A model generated the notes under the pieces. It searched no databases. It worked only from the letters and a program-made list of their open reading frames with translations, and was not told where the DNA came from. Shown here one piece after another: positions 29,076 to 38,189 of a stretch of 43,067 nt of DNA. Origin of the DNA: Mycoplasma sp. CAG:472 (GTDB taxonomy: Bacteria; Bacillota_I; Bacilli_A; RF39; UBA660); NCBI GenBank assembly GCA_000437315.1, contig FR899395.1, forward strand, positions 1-43,067. Direction: 5' to 3'. Positions within the stretch are counted from its first letter, which is position 1, and each line of letters starts with the position of its first letter. The translations under genes and the position numbers were made by a program.

Positions 29076-30685
29076 CTTTTTAAATTGATTATATATTTTT
29101 GATTTCTAATTGTAACAATAGCTTGAATTACACTTGCATCCACAATTTCACCACCTACTTCAAAAGCAATAAAATCCTTTTGATAATCGGGCGTAACATT
29201 TATTGAATTATTAGAGTATACTTTATCATCAACTTTATATTGAATAGTCATAAAATCATTAGCAAATCTTCTTGGTAAAGTATTACTTTTAGAATATAAC
29301 ATATCACCATCTGGAGTATAGTTAATATGAAGTGTTAAAATATAATTATTATGCCTTGAGGCAGTAAATGGAACTGTTATTGCATCATCATATGCATTAC
29401 AATTATCTTTAAAACATTTTTCATAAGTATAAAAATATGTTTTATTTAATTCATAGCTTTGAACTTTTAAAATAGTATTTCCTAAATAAGTATCATCAAA
29501 TGTAACTTTTTGTCCTAAAGCATAATTTCCATTTAATTTTAAGTCACTTATTTTTTTAGGACGAATACTTACATAAATATGTTTTGTAGTATAATCTTTT
29601 TTATTTTTTACCGTACCATTATAAATATCAAGTTTAAATCTACTATTTCGATTTTTTTCATTTATTTCATATACTAAAGCAAATGTCTTATCAGTTTTAT
29701 GTGAAAATTCACTTATAACATTTTCTGAGGCATAATCAATAAAATAAGAACTCATACTTAAAGTTGGCTTTATAAGTGTGCCACCCACGCTTAAATTAAA
29801 TTGATTAAAATCTATCTTTCTTGTTAAACCAGAATTATTTTTTAAATTAACTTTTAAAACTACATAATAATAACCATTTTTTATAATATTTCCTTTATAA
29901 TCAAGATTTGTCACTATAGAATCTTCGACTGTTAACTGCATACTATTATAGGTAAATACTTTACCAGTTTTATAACTTTGATTATAATTTATATTTCTAT
30001 TTTTAATAAATAAAATTATTAAAATAAATGCTAATATACCAAGTGAAATTGTTACAAAAAGTTTATTCTCTTTTAGATAATAAGTAAATTCTCTTAAAGC
30101 TCTACGTATTTTTCTTTTGTATTTATAACTATTTAAATTTATATTAACTTCAACTTCTTCGGAATCAGAAAAATCATAGTTCATTTCTCTTAAATCAGAT
30201 TTAAAGTTAAATTTCTTAATATCAAAACCAATTGCTCTTATTATAGAGAAAACTAAAAACATTAATTGAACTGCTGTTATAACAATTGAAAAATCTCTAA
30301 TACTACGTGATAGCTTTGCACTAAGAAGTTCCTCACTGAGGCCAGAAAGGACTTCTCTTATATATATAAGGCAAATTAGTAAAAACACGTAATATATAAT
30401 CATAAATAAATATAGTTTAGTTGGTTTATTTTTATGTTTAAGCAAATAATATATTGAAATTGCTAAAGCAAGTACAAGTAATATTGCAATAAAAAATATG
30501 CTTGATGTATAAACATTTTCAAGACCAATAAGTACACTTGATTTGTAATTATTTTTAATATATTCAATAAAAAATTTTACAATAAGCACACTACGATATA
30601 ATATGAAGCCAATTAAAAAAGATAAAACTAAATGAATAAGTCTAAATTTTTTAATTAAAAATGCATAAGGTTTTTTTAGTATCAC
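29072..30685 (-). CDS. Large membrane protein with extracellular beta domains
   Basis: A 537-residue protein of unknown family. The first half has about five membrane helices (residues of about 15-36, 58-80, 90-112, 130-150 and 210-228), with a basic cytoplasmic section before the last (YKYKRKIRRALREF). The second half (about 235-537) lies outside and looks like two beta-sandwich domains; the first, with YYYVVLKVNLKNNSGLTRKI, recalls DUF4352/telokin-like folds. A Cys pair (CFKDNC) is present. It begins with GTG after GGGTGATT, has its own promoter and ends in TGA. No partner gene is apparent. Confidence 0.7.
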   Translation of the reverse strand: MILKKPYAFLIKKFRLIHLVLSFLIGFILYRSVLIVKFFIEYIKNNYKSSVLIGLENVYTSSIFFIAILLVLALAISIYYLLKHKNKPTKLYLFMIIYYVFLLICLIYIREVLSGLSEELLSAKLSRSIRDFSIVITAVQLMFLVFSIIRAIGFDIKKFNFKSDLREMNYDFSDSEEVEVNINLNSYKYKRKIRRALREFTYYLKENKLFVTISLGILAFILIILFIKNRNINYNQSYKTGKVFTYNSMQLTVEDSIVTNLDYKGNIIKNGYYYVVLKVNLKNNSGLTRKIDFNQFNLSVGGTLIKPTLSMSSYFIDYASENVISEFSHKTDKTFALVYEINEKNRNSRFKLDIYNGTVKNKKDYTTKHIYVSIRPKKISDLKLNGNYALGQKVTFDDTYLGNTILKVQSYELNKTYFYTYEKCFKDNCNAYDDAITVPFTASRHNNYILTLHINYTPDGDMLYSKSNTLPRRFANDFMTIQYKVDDKVYSNNSINVTPDYQKDFIAFEVGGEIVDASVIQAIVTIRNQKYIINLKS

Positions 30686-30704
30686 TTACAATCACCCTAT
30701 ATTA

Positions 30705-30732
30705 ATAATATCACAAAATAAAAATGGTGCAA
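30705..30732 (-). promoter_or_regulatory. Promoter of the large membrane protein
   Basis: On the minus strand TTGCAC (30727-30732), a 16-bp spacer and TATTAT (30705-30710). The -35 is built from the loop of the truA terminator. Confidence 0.55.
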
Positions 30733-30740
30733 AGACCATT
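30719..30740 (-). terminator. Terminator of the parA-to-truA operon
   Basis: On the minus strand AATGGT, loop CTTTGC, ACCATT followed by TTTATTTT. It is the first clear terminator after the parA promoter, some 8 kb upstream. Confidence 0.75.
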
Positions 30741-30785
30741 TATTATTTTCTAAAAATTTTTGTTGATAATTTGTTAAAATAATTC

Positions 30786-31502
30786 CTAATACCAAACTTT
30801 ATATAAATATAATCCTTCGGGTGGTGCAGTAGGAAGTGATTTTTCTTCTATGGTATCAAGCATTTTTAAAAGGTCTTCTTTACTAGCGTTATATTTACCA
30901 ACCTCAAGTAAAGCACCCATTAAATTTCTAATCATATAACGATAAAAACCTGTACCAATAAAATGAACTTCAATTTTATTATCAAATTTCTTAACAAAGT
31001 TAATTTCATAAATAGTTGTTACTGTTTTATCATTAGCCCCTGATATAAAATTATTAAAATCATGTGTTCCTAAAAATACTTTTGAGGCATCTTTCATAAG
31101 AGCAAAATCTAACTTTTGTCTAGGTTGATAATAATAGCAATTTAAAGAACTTTTAAAAGGTCCTATATTAATTTTATAAACATATTCTTTCTTTTTAACT
31201 GATAATCTTGCATGAAAATCATCATTTACGTTAGAAACTGATTTAACAACAATATCTGGATTTAATAGTAAATTAAGTTTGTGTTTTAAACCTTTAATAT
31301 CTTTTTTTATATCAAAATGAGCTACCTGACTTACTGCATGAACACCAGCATCAGTCCTTCCTGAGGCTTTAAGTTCTATATCATCTTCGAATATTTTTGA
31401 TAAAGCTTCCTCGATTGTTTTTTGTACTGTTCTAGTATTTTTTTGACGTTGGAGTCCATTAAACTTTGAACCATCATAACTAAATATTATCTTTTTTCTC
31501 AT
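30786..31502 (-). CDS. truA: tRNA pseudouridine synthase A
   Basis: TruA makes pseudouridine at positions 38-40 of tRNA anticodon stems. In 238 residues it has the start motif KIIFSYDGSKFNGLQRQ, the catalytic aspartate in SGRTDAGVHAVSQVAHFD, and FIGTGFYRYMIRNLMGALLEVG. It overlaps the end of whiA by 23 bases and is the last gene of the long operon. Confidence 0.97.
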   Translation of the reverse strand: MRKKIIFSYDGSKFNGLQRQKNTRTVQKTIEEALSKIFEDDIELKASGRTDAGVHAVSQVAHFDIKKDIKGLKHKLNLLLNPDIVVKSVSNVNDDFHARLSVKKKEYVYKINIGPFKSSLNCYYYQPRQKLDFALMKDASKVFLGTHDFNNFISGANDKTVTTIYEINFVKKFDNKIEVHFIGTGFYRYMIRNLMGALLEVGKYNASKEDLLKMLDTIEEKSLPTAPPEGLYLYKVWY

Positions 31503-32409
31503 TTTTTACCACACTATCCTTATGTCTTTTTACAAGTGCTGCTATCTTAATAAAATGATGATTAACACCGGATTTTCCAATATTATAACCATATTCAACA
31601 TTTGCAATTTGTGCAATTTCCGCTAAAGAACTTTCTGGATATTTCTTACGGATTTCACAAATAATTTTTGTATTATCATCAAGAAGACTTAATAAATCGT
31701 TATCTATTATATAATTTATTTCATTTAATTGTTTAAGTCCTGTTTGAATACTTTTAGTCTGATTAGAAAGTTCACAATTATTTAGTCTATTAACCATATT
31801 TTTATGATCTCGATATATTCTAATATCTTCGAAGAAAAACAAACTTTCTGTAGCCTTAAACATTTTTAAAATATCTGATATATTATCACCATTTTTTACA
31901 TAAACAACAAACTTGTAACCTCTTTTTATAATTTTTGAATTAATTTTAAAATACTTTAAAAGATTATCTATTTCTTTAGCAATTTTTTCATTTTTACATA
32001 TATACTCTAAATGATATCTACTCGTCTGGGGATTTGTAACATTTCCAATTGCTAAAAATGCTCCCTCTAAAAAAGCAATTTTTTCTTCATCACTTTCTAG
32101 ATTTATTTTTTCATTAACATTAAGTACTTTTTTAATATAATCAATATTTTCATTTATTGTAAGTATATATATTTGTTTAACTCTAAATCTATTTTGATTT
32201 CTAACAGTAATGTTCGCAGAAATATTAAATACAGTTTTAATATCTTTGTATATCTTTCTAGCAACTGAGGCATTTTCTAAAGTAATAATAATTTGTTTCG
32301 AGGTAATTTTAGAGTTACATCTTACAAATGCTGAAAGCTCACTACAAGCATCTACACTAGAGTAAACATTTTTAGATATTTCATCTTTTAAACTTGTATT
32401 GAATGTCAT
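31480..32409 (-). CDS. whiA: DNA-binding protein WhiA
   Basis: WhiA is a LAGLIDADG-fold protein with a C-terminal helix-turn-helix. It is a sporulation regulator in actinobacteria; in Bacillus it affects division and chromosome segregation. In 309 residues the N-terminal WhiA domain (KDEISKNVYSSVDACSELSA), two degenerate homing-endonuclease halves (AFLEGAFLAIGNVTNP) and the HTH (SLAEIAQIANVEYGYNIGKSGVNHHF) are visible. Its ATG overlaps the yvcK stop by one base. Confidence 0.95.
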   Translation of the reverse strand: MTFNTSLKDEISKNVYSSVDACSELSAFVRCNSKITSKQIIITLENASVARKIYKDIKTVFNISANITVRNQNRFRVKQIYILTINENIDYIKKVLNVNEKINLESDEEKIAFLEGAFLAIGNVTNPQTSRYHLEYICKNEKIAKEIDNLLKYFKINSKIIKRGYKFVVYVKNGDNISDILKMFKATESLFFFEDIRIYRDHKNMVNRLNNCELSNQTKSIQTGLKQLNEINYIIDNDLLSLLDDNTKIICEIRKKYPESSLAEIAQIANVEYGYNIGKSGVNHHFIKIAALVKRHKDSVVKNEKKDNI

Positions 32410-33362
32410 TATTTTCCATCCATTAAATATGAAAATATTAAGTATGCTGTTTTTAATGAATCATGACGATAATAACCATTTTCAATAACATATAAAGTAT
32501 CCTTAATTATTTGAACATTCATATTTTCTAATGTATCTACATCTAAAATAACTGGATCTTTTTGCTCACTTGTAGCATATTTTTTTGATAGTGTACTACT
32601 CATAGGTTTATCATTAGCAAGTACTAAATTTACACTACCATTTCCTAAATAGTTTTCTAAAACTTTTATATGATCAGATACCTTAAAACCATCAGTTTCA
32701 CCAGGTTGAGTAAATAAATTACATATATACATTTTTTTTGCTTTTGAATGATTAATAGCCCTTACTAAATCCTTGTTGATAAGATGGGGAATTATACTTG
32801 TATATAAACTTCCCGAAGAAAATATAATTAAATCAGCTTTATTTACTGCATCATACACTTTAGGATTAACAGTAATATCTTTATCATAAGTAATCTTTAT
32901 AACCCTTTCTTTGGCTTTAGTAATTTGCTCCTCACCAAAAACTTTTTTTCCAGACTCTGTAATTCCCACTAAATTAACAGAATCTTCGGTTAAAGGTAAT
33001 ATTTTTCCATTAGTTATATCAAGAATCTTTTCTAAAATAGGAAGACTACTTGCAAAATCGCCTTTTAAATCCAAAAGAGCAGTTAATAATAGATTTTTTA
33101 TTGAATGATTACCTAGAGTTTTAGATTTAGTGAATCTATAATTAAGTAGATTTTCAACATCAGTATCAATATTCGCCATTGAAAGCATTACTTTAGTAAT
33201 ATCTCCGACTGCTGGAATATTCATTTCTTTACGAAGTCTTCCTGTACTTTTTCCATTATCAGATACAGAAACTACTGCAGTAATATCAAGTGGAAATAGT
33301 TTTAATCCTTTTAAAAGTTGTGAAAGTCCACTTCCTCCACCAAAAATAACTATTTTTTTCAT
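32409..33362 (-). CDS. yvcK: YvcK/CofD-like gluconeogenesis factor
   Basis: A cytoplasmic protein of the YvcK family, which binds UDP-sugars and links central carbon flux to wall synthesis and cell shape. The glycine-rich start IFGGGSGLSQLLKGL, AVVSVSDNGKSTGRLR, HSIKNLLLTALLDL and LIIFSSGSLYTSIIPHL are typical. The length (317) is normal. It is adjacent to whiA, as in most Bacillota, but the usual upstream rapZ (yvcJ) is absent and a DUF362 gene stands in its place. Confidence 0.94.
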   Translation of the reverse strand: MKKIVIFGGGSGLSQLLKGLKLFPLDITAVVSVSDNGKSTGRLRKEMNIPAVGDITKVMLSMANIDTDVENLLNYRFTKSKTLGNHSIKNLLLTALLDLKGDFASSLPILEKILDITNGKILPLTEDSVNLVGITESGKKVFGEEQITKAKERVIKITYDKDITVNPKVYDAVNKADLIIFSSGSLYTSIIPHLINKDLVRAINHSKAKKMYICNLFTQPGETDGFKVSDHIKVLENYLGNGSVNLVLANDKPMSSTLSKKYATSEQKDPVILDVDTLENMNVQIIKDTLYVIENGYYRHDSLKTAYLIFSYLMDGK

Positions 33363-34477
33363 TTAAACCTCCTATTTAAAATTTTATTCAAAATATTTGT
33401 TTTAACTCTCATTGCTCCTACTGGACAAAATTCCTGACAACAATAACACTTTATACATTTTTCCCTATCAATAACTGGATATCCTTTTTCCATTGTTATT
33501 GCTTTTTTAGGACAAATATTTTTACATTTTTGACATTTTATACAATTGTTTTTATCACAATATGGTTTGTTTTCAAATACTTTCGACATTACATTTCCAA
33601 CTAAACTATGATTATAAAACTTAATATCAATAGCATTTTCAATTAATTCAAAATCTTTTGTTATAAATTTGTTGATATCTTCATTTAAAGTAATTTCATT
33701 ATGATTAAATAATCCTCTTTTTTCACTTTGAACTATTGTATTAACTAAGTTTGGATTTAAATTTATTACTTTTGCACAAATATAATCTAAAGCATATGGA
33801 TTAGTGCTAGCAATAATAGAACCAATTTTTTTAGGATTACCCATCGTAGGGCCATTACCTTCCATACCAATAATTGCATCAACTATATTTAAATCAAATT
33901 TAAAATATTCATTTAAATCAATTAACATATTAGCAAAATCATCATGATTTGGAAACCTATAATGATATTCTGACTTTATAAGTCCTGGAATAGTTCCATA
34001 TAAGTTTTTTACTGAGGCACTCATTTTCATCATTGCGTGGGTTTTTAATTTACAAAAATTTATTTTAAAATCAAAATCATCAATATAACTTGTGTAATCA
34101 AAGTTTTTTAAAAATAAGGCTTTATTATTCAAAGTGTTTTTAATATTAAAATTATAATTTAGTTCAGCACCTGTTTCATTCATTTTAGTAATTTTATAAA
34201 TATGATCTAAATGTGACTTATTATATTGTCCTCCGGGACTATCTCCAATTACAACTTTTGCTCCTTTATTTTTTAAATATTCCACTAAAAAAGATAAAAG
34301 TAAATAATTAGTTGTAGCACCTTTTTCCGGAGGTAAAGCTGAAACTAAATTTGCCTTAATTAAAACCTTTGATTTAGAGTTTATTTTTTTTAGGCACTCA
34401 AAATTACTAAGAATACTTAAAAGAGCATTCTTAGAATTTTTATATTCACTGCATCTTTCAATAAATACTTTATCCAT
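33359..34477 (-). CDS. DUF362 protein with C-terminal 2x[4Fe-4S] ferredoxin domain
   Basis: A 372-residue cytoplasmic iron-sulfur protein. Residues of about 1-290 are a DUF362 domain (VLIKANLVSALPPEKGATTN, VVIGDSPGG). The C-terminus has two ferredoxin motifs, CIKCQKCKNICPKKAI and CIKCYCCQEFCPVGAM, each with the four ligands of a [4Fe-4S] cluster. The family is linked to electron transfer in anaerobes, but its reaction is unknown. It overlaps ychF by one base and yvcK by four (ATGA), so translation is coupled. Confidence 0.9.
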   Translation of the reverse strand: MDKVFIERCSEYKNSKNALLSILSNFECLKKINSKSKVLIKANLVSALPPEKGATTNYLLLSFLVEYLKNKGAKVVIGDSPGGQYNKSHLDHIYKITKMNETGAELNYNFNIKNTLNNKALFLKNFDYTSYIDDFDFKINFCKLKTHAMMKMSASVKNLYGTIPGLIKSEYHYRFPNHDDFANMLIDLNEYFKFDLNIVDAIIGMEGNGPTMGNPKKIGSIIASTNPYALDYICAKVINLNPNLVNTIVQSEKRGLFNHNEITLNEDINKFITKDFELIENAIDIKFYNHSLVGNVMSKVFENKPYCDKNNCIKCQKCKNICPKKAITMEKGYPVIDREKCIKCYCCQEFCPVGAMRVKTNILNKILNRRFK

Positions 34478-35577
34478 TATACATTAAACCTAAAGTAACA
34501 AATGTCACCATCTTGCATAATATATTCTTTTCCCTCAAGGCGAAGACGACCTGCCTCTTTTACTTTAACTTCACTACCAAAAGTTTCAAGATCCTCAAAA
34601 CTCATAACTTCTGCTTTAATAAATCCCCTTTCAAAGTCAGAGTGAATTATACCAGCACATTTTGGAGCAAGCATTCCTTTTTTAAAAGTCCAAGCTCTTA
34701 CTTCATCTTTTCCACATGTGAAGAATGTTGCAAGACCTAATAAATCATATGTTGCAAATATAAGTTTATCAAGACCACTATTAGAAATACCTAATTCATT
34801 TAAATATTCATCTCTATCTTCATCTGAAAGTGATGATAATTCTTCCTCCATTTTAGCGCACATAACAATTACGCTTGAACCTTCTTTTTCAGCATACTCT
34901 TTAACTAATTTAGTATATTTATTATCACCATTTATAACATCATCCTCTAAAACATTTGCTGCATAAATAACTTTCTTTTGTGTTATTAAATTAAATCCAC
35001 TTAAAAGATTAAGTTCATCTTCATTAAACTCTAAATTTTTAACTAAAATATTTTTTTGTAAAGCATCTTTAATTCTATTTAAAAGGTTAACTTCTAGAGC
35101 AAGTGCTTTATCTTTTGTAGCTTGTGCTTTCTTTTCTATCTTATCAAGTCTATTTTGAACAATCTCTAAATCAGATAAAATTAATTCTGTATTAATTATT
35201 TCAATATCTGAAATTGGATCAACCTTACCAGAAACGTGTATAATTTCTGGATTATCAAAACATCTTACAACATGAACAATTGCATCAACCTCACGAATAT
35301 GTGATAAAAACTTATTACCAAGACCCTCACCACTTGAGGCACCTTTTACAAGTCCTGCTATATCAATAAATTCATAACTTGTGGGTACAACGCTTTTTGG
35401 TTCATACATATTAACAAGAAAATCCATTCTTTTATCTGGAACCATAACAATACCAACATTTGGTTCAATTGTAGCAAACGGATAATTTGCTGCAATAATA
35501 TTTTTCTTTGTAATAGCATTAAATAAAGTTGATTTTCCTACATTTGGAAGGCCAACAATTCCTGCTTTTAATGACAT
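34477..35577 (-). CDS. ychF: Redox-regulated ATPase YchF (OLA1 family)
   Basis: A 366-residue Obg-related P-loop ATPase that binds ribosomes and responds to oxidative stress. The P-loop is GLPNVGKSTLFNAIT, and the switch region YPFATIEPNVGIV, DIAGLVKGASSGEGLGNKFL and the C-terminal TGS domain (TFFTCGKDEVRAWTFKKG, KEAGRLRLEGKEYIMQDGD) follow. The usual NKxD G4 is altered (NVLEDD), as is normal in YchF, which prefers ATP. It starts 15 bases after the AbgT-like gene. Confidence 0.97.
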   Translation of the reverse strand: MSLKAGIVGLPNVGKSTLFNAITKKNIIAANYPFATIEPNVGIVMVPDKRMDFLVNMYEPKSVVPTSYEFIDIAGLVKGASSGEGLGNKFLSHIREVDAIVHVVRCFDNPEIIHVSGKVDPISDIEIINTELILSDLEIVQNRLDKIEKKAQATKDKALALEVNLLNRIKDALQKNILVKNLEFNEDELNLLSGFNLITQKKVIYAANVLEDDVINGDNKYTKLVKEYAEKEGSSVIVMCAKMEEELSSLSDEDRDEYLNELGISNSGLDKLIFATYDLLGLATFFTCGKDEVRAWTFKKGMLAPKCAGIIHSDFERGFIKAEVMSFEDLETFGSEVKVKEAGRLRLEGKEYIMQDGDICYFRFNV

Positions 35578-35591
35578 ATTAATCCCCCATT

Positions 35592-37130
35592 CTAAATAAA
35601 TACAAATCCATTAACCCCTAAAGGTATATTAATTAAATACCATAATATAATTAGTGCTATAAATGTAAATGCAGTTACTGCACTATATGGTAACATAAAT
35701 CTTATTGAATCAACTATACTTAATTCATTTTTACTTTGTGAGCCTCTTTCAAGGTAAGCTAAATATATAATATAATAAGCAAATATAGGAGTTATGCCAA
35801 TACTTACACATTCTCCAAGTCTAAATATAAGTTGAGTAAACTGAGAGGACATACCAGCATTTAAAAATGTTGGAACAACAGATGAGGACATTATTGTCCA
35901 TTTATTTACAGATCCAGGTACAAATATAGTAGCTATTATAGAGCATACAAACAATAAGAATACCAAAGCAAGTCCTGTAAAATTTGAACTTACAATAAGA
36001 TTAGTAAGACCTGCGACTACAACATTACCAATATTTGAATATTTAAAAATACTTATTAATGTTGAACCAACAAAAATATATACTAAGGTTTTTCCTATAC
36101 CGTTTAAACTATAGCCTAAAGCATCAACAAAATCTCTGGAATTTTTAATCTTTTTAGCAACAATTCCATAAACTAATCCCATTATTACAAATAAAATTGT
36201 TATAATAAATACAAATCCGTTTGAAAAAAATGATTTAGCACCAAACAATTTATCAATATATAAACTTTCACGATAATTTAGGAAGTTTCCTGATAAAGGA
36301 AGTCCAGGTATTATATTATAAATTATTATTATTAAATAAATAATACTAGCAAAAATTGATAAAATTAATCCTTTAAGTTCAACTTTAGACGGATTAAACT
36401 CCATTTCTAAATCATCAACGTATTCATATTTAGGTAACTTTTTAGCTATAACATTTTCTGTAATATATGTTAACACTAAAGATAAAACTAAAATAGATAC
36501 AGTCATAAATAATATTAAAGAAAATGTGTTAAAAGTAAAATTACTATCAAGCATCTTTGTACTTATTGTCGTAAGATTTGCAAGTGAGGAGTCAATACTT
36601 GTAAAAAATATTGATAATCCATAGCCACAAGTTAAAGCAGCATAAGACGAAATAACACCAATATTAGGATTTCTTTTACCATATTTAAATATTAACCCAG
36701 AAAGAGGAATAATAGCTAAAAAAGGTATATCTCCCATAATACTAGAAAGTAAACAAATTAATATAATAACGAATGTTATCGTTCTTTTTTTTGTTTTTCT
36801 AGTAAGAAGACCTAAAGCAGTTTGTAAAAAACCACTTTTTTCCATAACTCCTATACCAATAAGCATTATAATTAAATTAGATAAAACTTTATAATTAGCA
36901 AAATTTGCAACTGTATTAGCAAAAATATATTTAAGTCCATGTAAAGAAAACATATTTATTATAGATTCTGTTGTTGAAATATATTCTCCTCTTGAGGAAT
37001 TAATTGTTGTATAAGAAAAAGAAAAATTAAATATAGATAAAAGTAAACTTAAAATAATTACTCCAAAAATTATTATAAGTACACTCATAACCGGATGTAA
37101 TTTAACTTTATTTCTAATCTTCCTTTTCAT
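35592..37130 (-). CDS. AbgT-family transporter
   Basis: A 512-residue integral membrane protein of the AbgT type, whose members carry p-aminobenzoyl-glutamate or export sulfonamides. The family blocks are visible: LLSSIMGDIPFLAIIPLSGL, KYGKRNPNIGVISSYAALTCG, FVPGSVNKWTIMSSSVVPTF and QLIFRLGECVSIGITP. About 11-13 hydrophobic helices cover the chain. Its start overlaps the end of the DUF951 gene by 17 bases. Why a transporter lies in a par-whiA operon is not clear. Confidence 0.88.
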   Translation of the reverse strand: MKRKIRNKVKLHPVMSVLIIIFGVIILSLLLSIFNFSFSYTTINSSRGEYISTTESIINMFSLHGLKYIFANTVANFANYKVLSNLIIMLIGIGVMEKSGFLQTALGLLTRKTKKRTITFVIILICLLSSIMGDIPFLAIIPLSGLIFKYGKRNPNIGVISSYAALTCGYGLSIFFTSIDSSLANLTTISTKMLDSNFTFNTFSLILFMTVSILVLSLVLTYITENVIAKKLPKYEYVDDLEMEFNPSKVELKGLILSIFASIIYLIIIIYNIIPGLPLSGNFLNYRESLYIDKLFGAKSFFSNGFVFIITILFVIMGLVYGIVAKKIKNSRDFVDALGYSLNGIGKTLVYIFVGSTLISIFKYSNIGNVVVAGLTNLIVSSNFTGLALVFLLFVCSIIATIFVPGSVNKWTIMSSSVVPTFLNAGMSSQFTQLIFRLGECVSIGITPIFAYYIIYLAYLERGSQSKNELSIVDSIRFMLPYSAVTAFTFIALIILWYLINIPLGVNGFVFI

Positions 37131-37311
37131 TTTTAATCACCTTTTTTAATTTCTTATAAAAATCTAGACGATCAAGCATTATTTCTCTTCCACAATTTTT
37201 ACATTTGATTTTTACATCAGCACCAATTCTAGTTACAACCCATAAATTTGTTTTACATGCATGAGGTTTTTTCATTATAACTTCATCATTTAAACTAAAT
37301 TCTTGCTTCAT
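37114..37311 (-). CDS. DUF951 protein
   Basis: A 65-residue protein with the DUF951 pattern (FSLNDEVIMKKPHACKTNLW, VTRIGADVKIKCKNCGREIM, LDRLDFYKK). A CxxC pair (CKNC) with one upstream Cys suggests a metal site. The family has no known function and is often beside parB in Bacillota. The ATG at 37311 is preferred because AAAGGA lies upstream at good distance; the ATG at 37317 overlaps that site. Confidence 0.85.
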   Translation of the reverse strand: MKQEFSLNDEVIMKKPHACKTNLWVVTRIGADVKIKCKNCGREIMLDRLDFYKKLKKVIKNEKED

Positions 37312-37322
37312 AAACATCCTTT

Positions 37323-38189
37323 CTAATCATTAAAGTTTATATTTAAAATCTCCATTATTCTATTTAAATCTTGCATTGAGTTATATGATATTTCAATTTT
37401 TTTATTAGATATTCTAACTTTATTACCGATTGTATCACTAAATGCATCTTCATACATTCTAAATTTTTCATTTTTTTCTTTAATAACTTTCTTATCATCT
37501 TTTTTAGATAACATTTTTTCAATATCACGAACATTTAAATTTTCTTTAATAATTTTATTTGCTAAATTAATAACTTTTTCTTCATCATCAATTTTACTTA
37601 AACATCTTGCATGTGACATTGAAAGTTTTCCATTTTTAACAAGTTCTTGTACACTTTTTGGTAAATTTAAAAGTCCTAAAAGATTAGTTATATAACTTCT
37701 ACTTTTACCAAATTTTTTAGAAAATTCTTCTTGAGTCATATCTTTTACTTGTAAAATATTTGAAATAGAAATTGCCGTATCTACTGGATTTAAATCCTCT
37801 CTTTGAATATTTTCAAGAAGAGCAATTTCCATCATTTCTTCATCAGTAAAATCTTTTATAATTGCAGGTACAGTTGTAAGACCCGCTATTTTAGAGGCTT
37901 TACATCTTCTTTCACCAGCAACAATTTCATAGCCTTTAACACTTTTCTTCAATATAACTGGTTCTACTACACCATATACTTTAATTGAATCTGCAAGTTC
38001 ATTTAAAGCCTCTTCATCAAAGACTTTTCTTGGTTGATAAGGGTTTGATCTAATTTGAGAAAGTTCAATCTCAGTGGCATTATTTCTTTCCTCTTTGACA
38101 ATTGTGTCCTCCAAAGTATCAATTGTAAATGATGAATTAGAAAATAATTCCTCTAATCCTTTACCTAAAGCTTTTTTCTTAGTTTCCAT
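37323..38189 (-). CDS. parB: Chromosome-partitioning protein ParB/Spo0J
   Basis: ParB binds parS sites and loads condensin for chromosome segregation. The 288-residue protein begins with the ParA-activating N-terminus (KKKALGKGLEELF). It has the CTPase/ParB box (NPYQPRKVFDEEALNELADS, IVAGERRCKASKIAGL, ALLENIQREDLNPVDTA), the HTH (TQEEFSKKFGKSRSYITNLL) and a C-terminal dimer domain. The ATG at 38189 follows GAGGTG by ten bases. It overlaps parA by 11 bases. No parS consensus was found by eye in this window. Confidence 0.96.
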   Translation of the reverse strand: METKKKALGKGLEELFSNSSFTIDTLEDTIVKEERNNATEIELSQIRSNPYQPRKVFDEEALNELADSIKVYGVVEPVILKKSVKGYEIVAGERRCKASKIAGLTTVPAIIKDFTDEEMMEIALLENIQREDLNPVDTAISISNILQVKDMTQEEFSKKFGKSRSYITNLLGLLNLPKSVQELVKNGKLSMSHARCLSKIDDEEKVINLANKIIKENLNVRDIEKMLSKKDDKKVIKEKNEKFRMYEDAFSDTIGNKVRISNKKIEISYNSMQDLNRIMEILNINFND

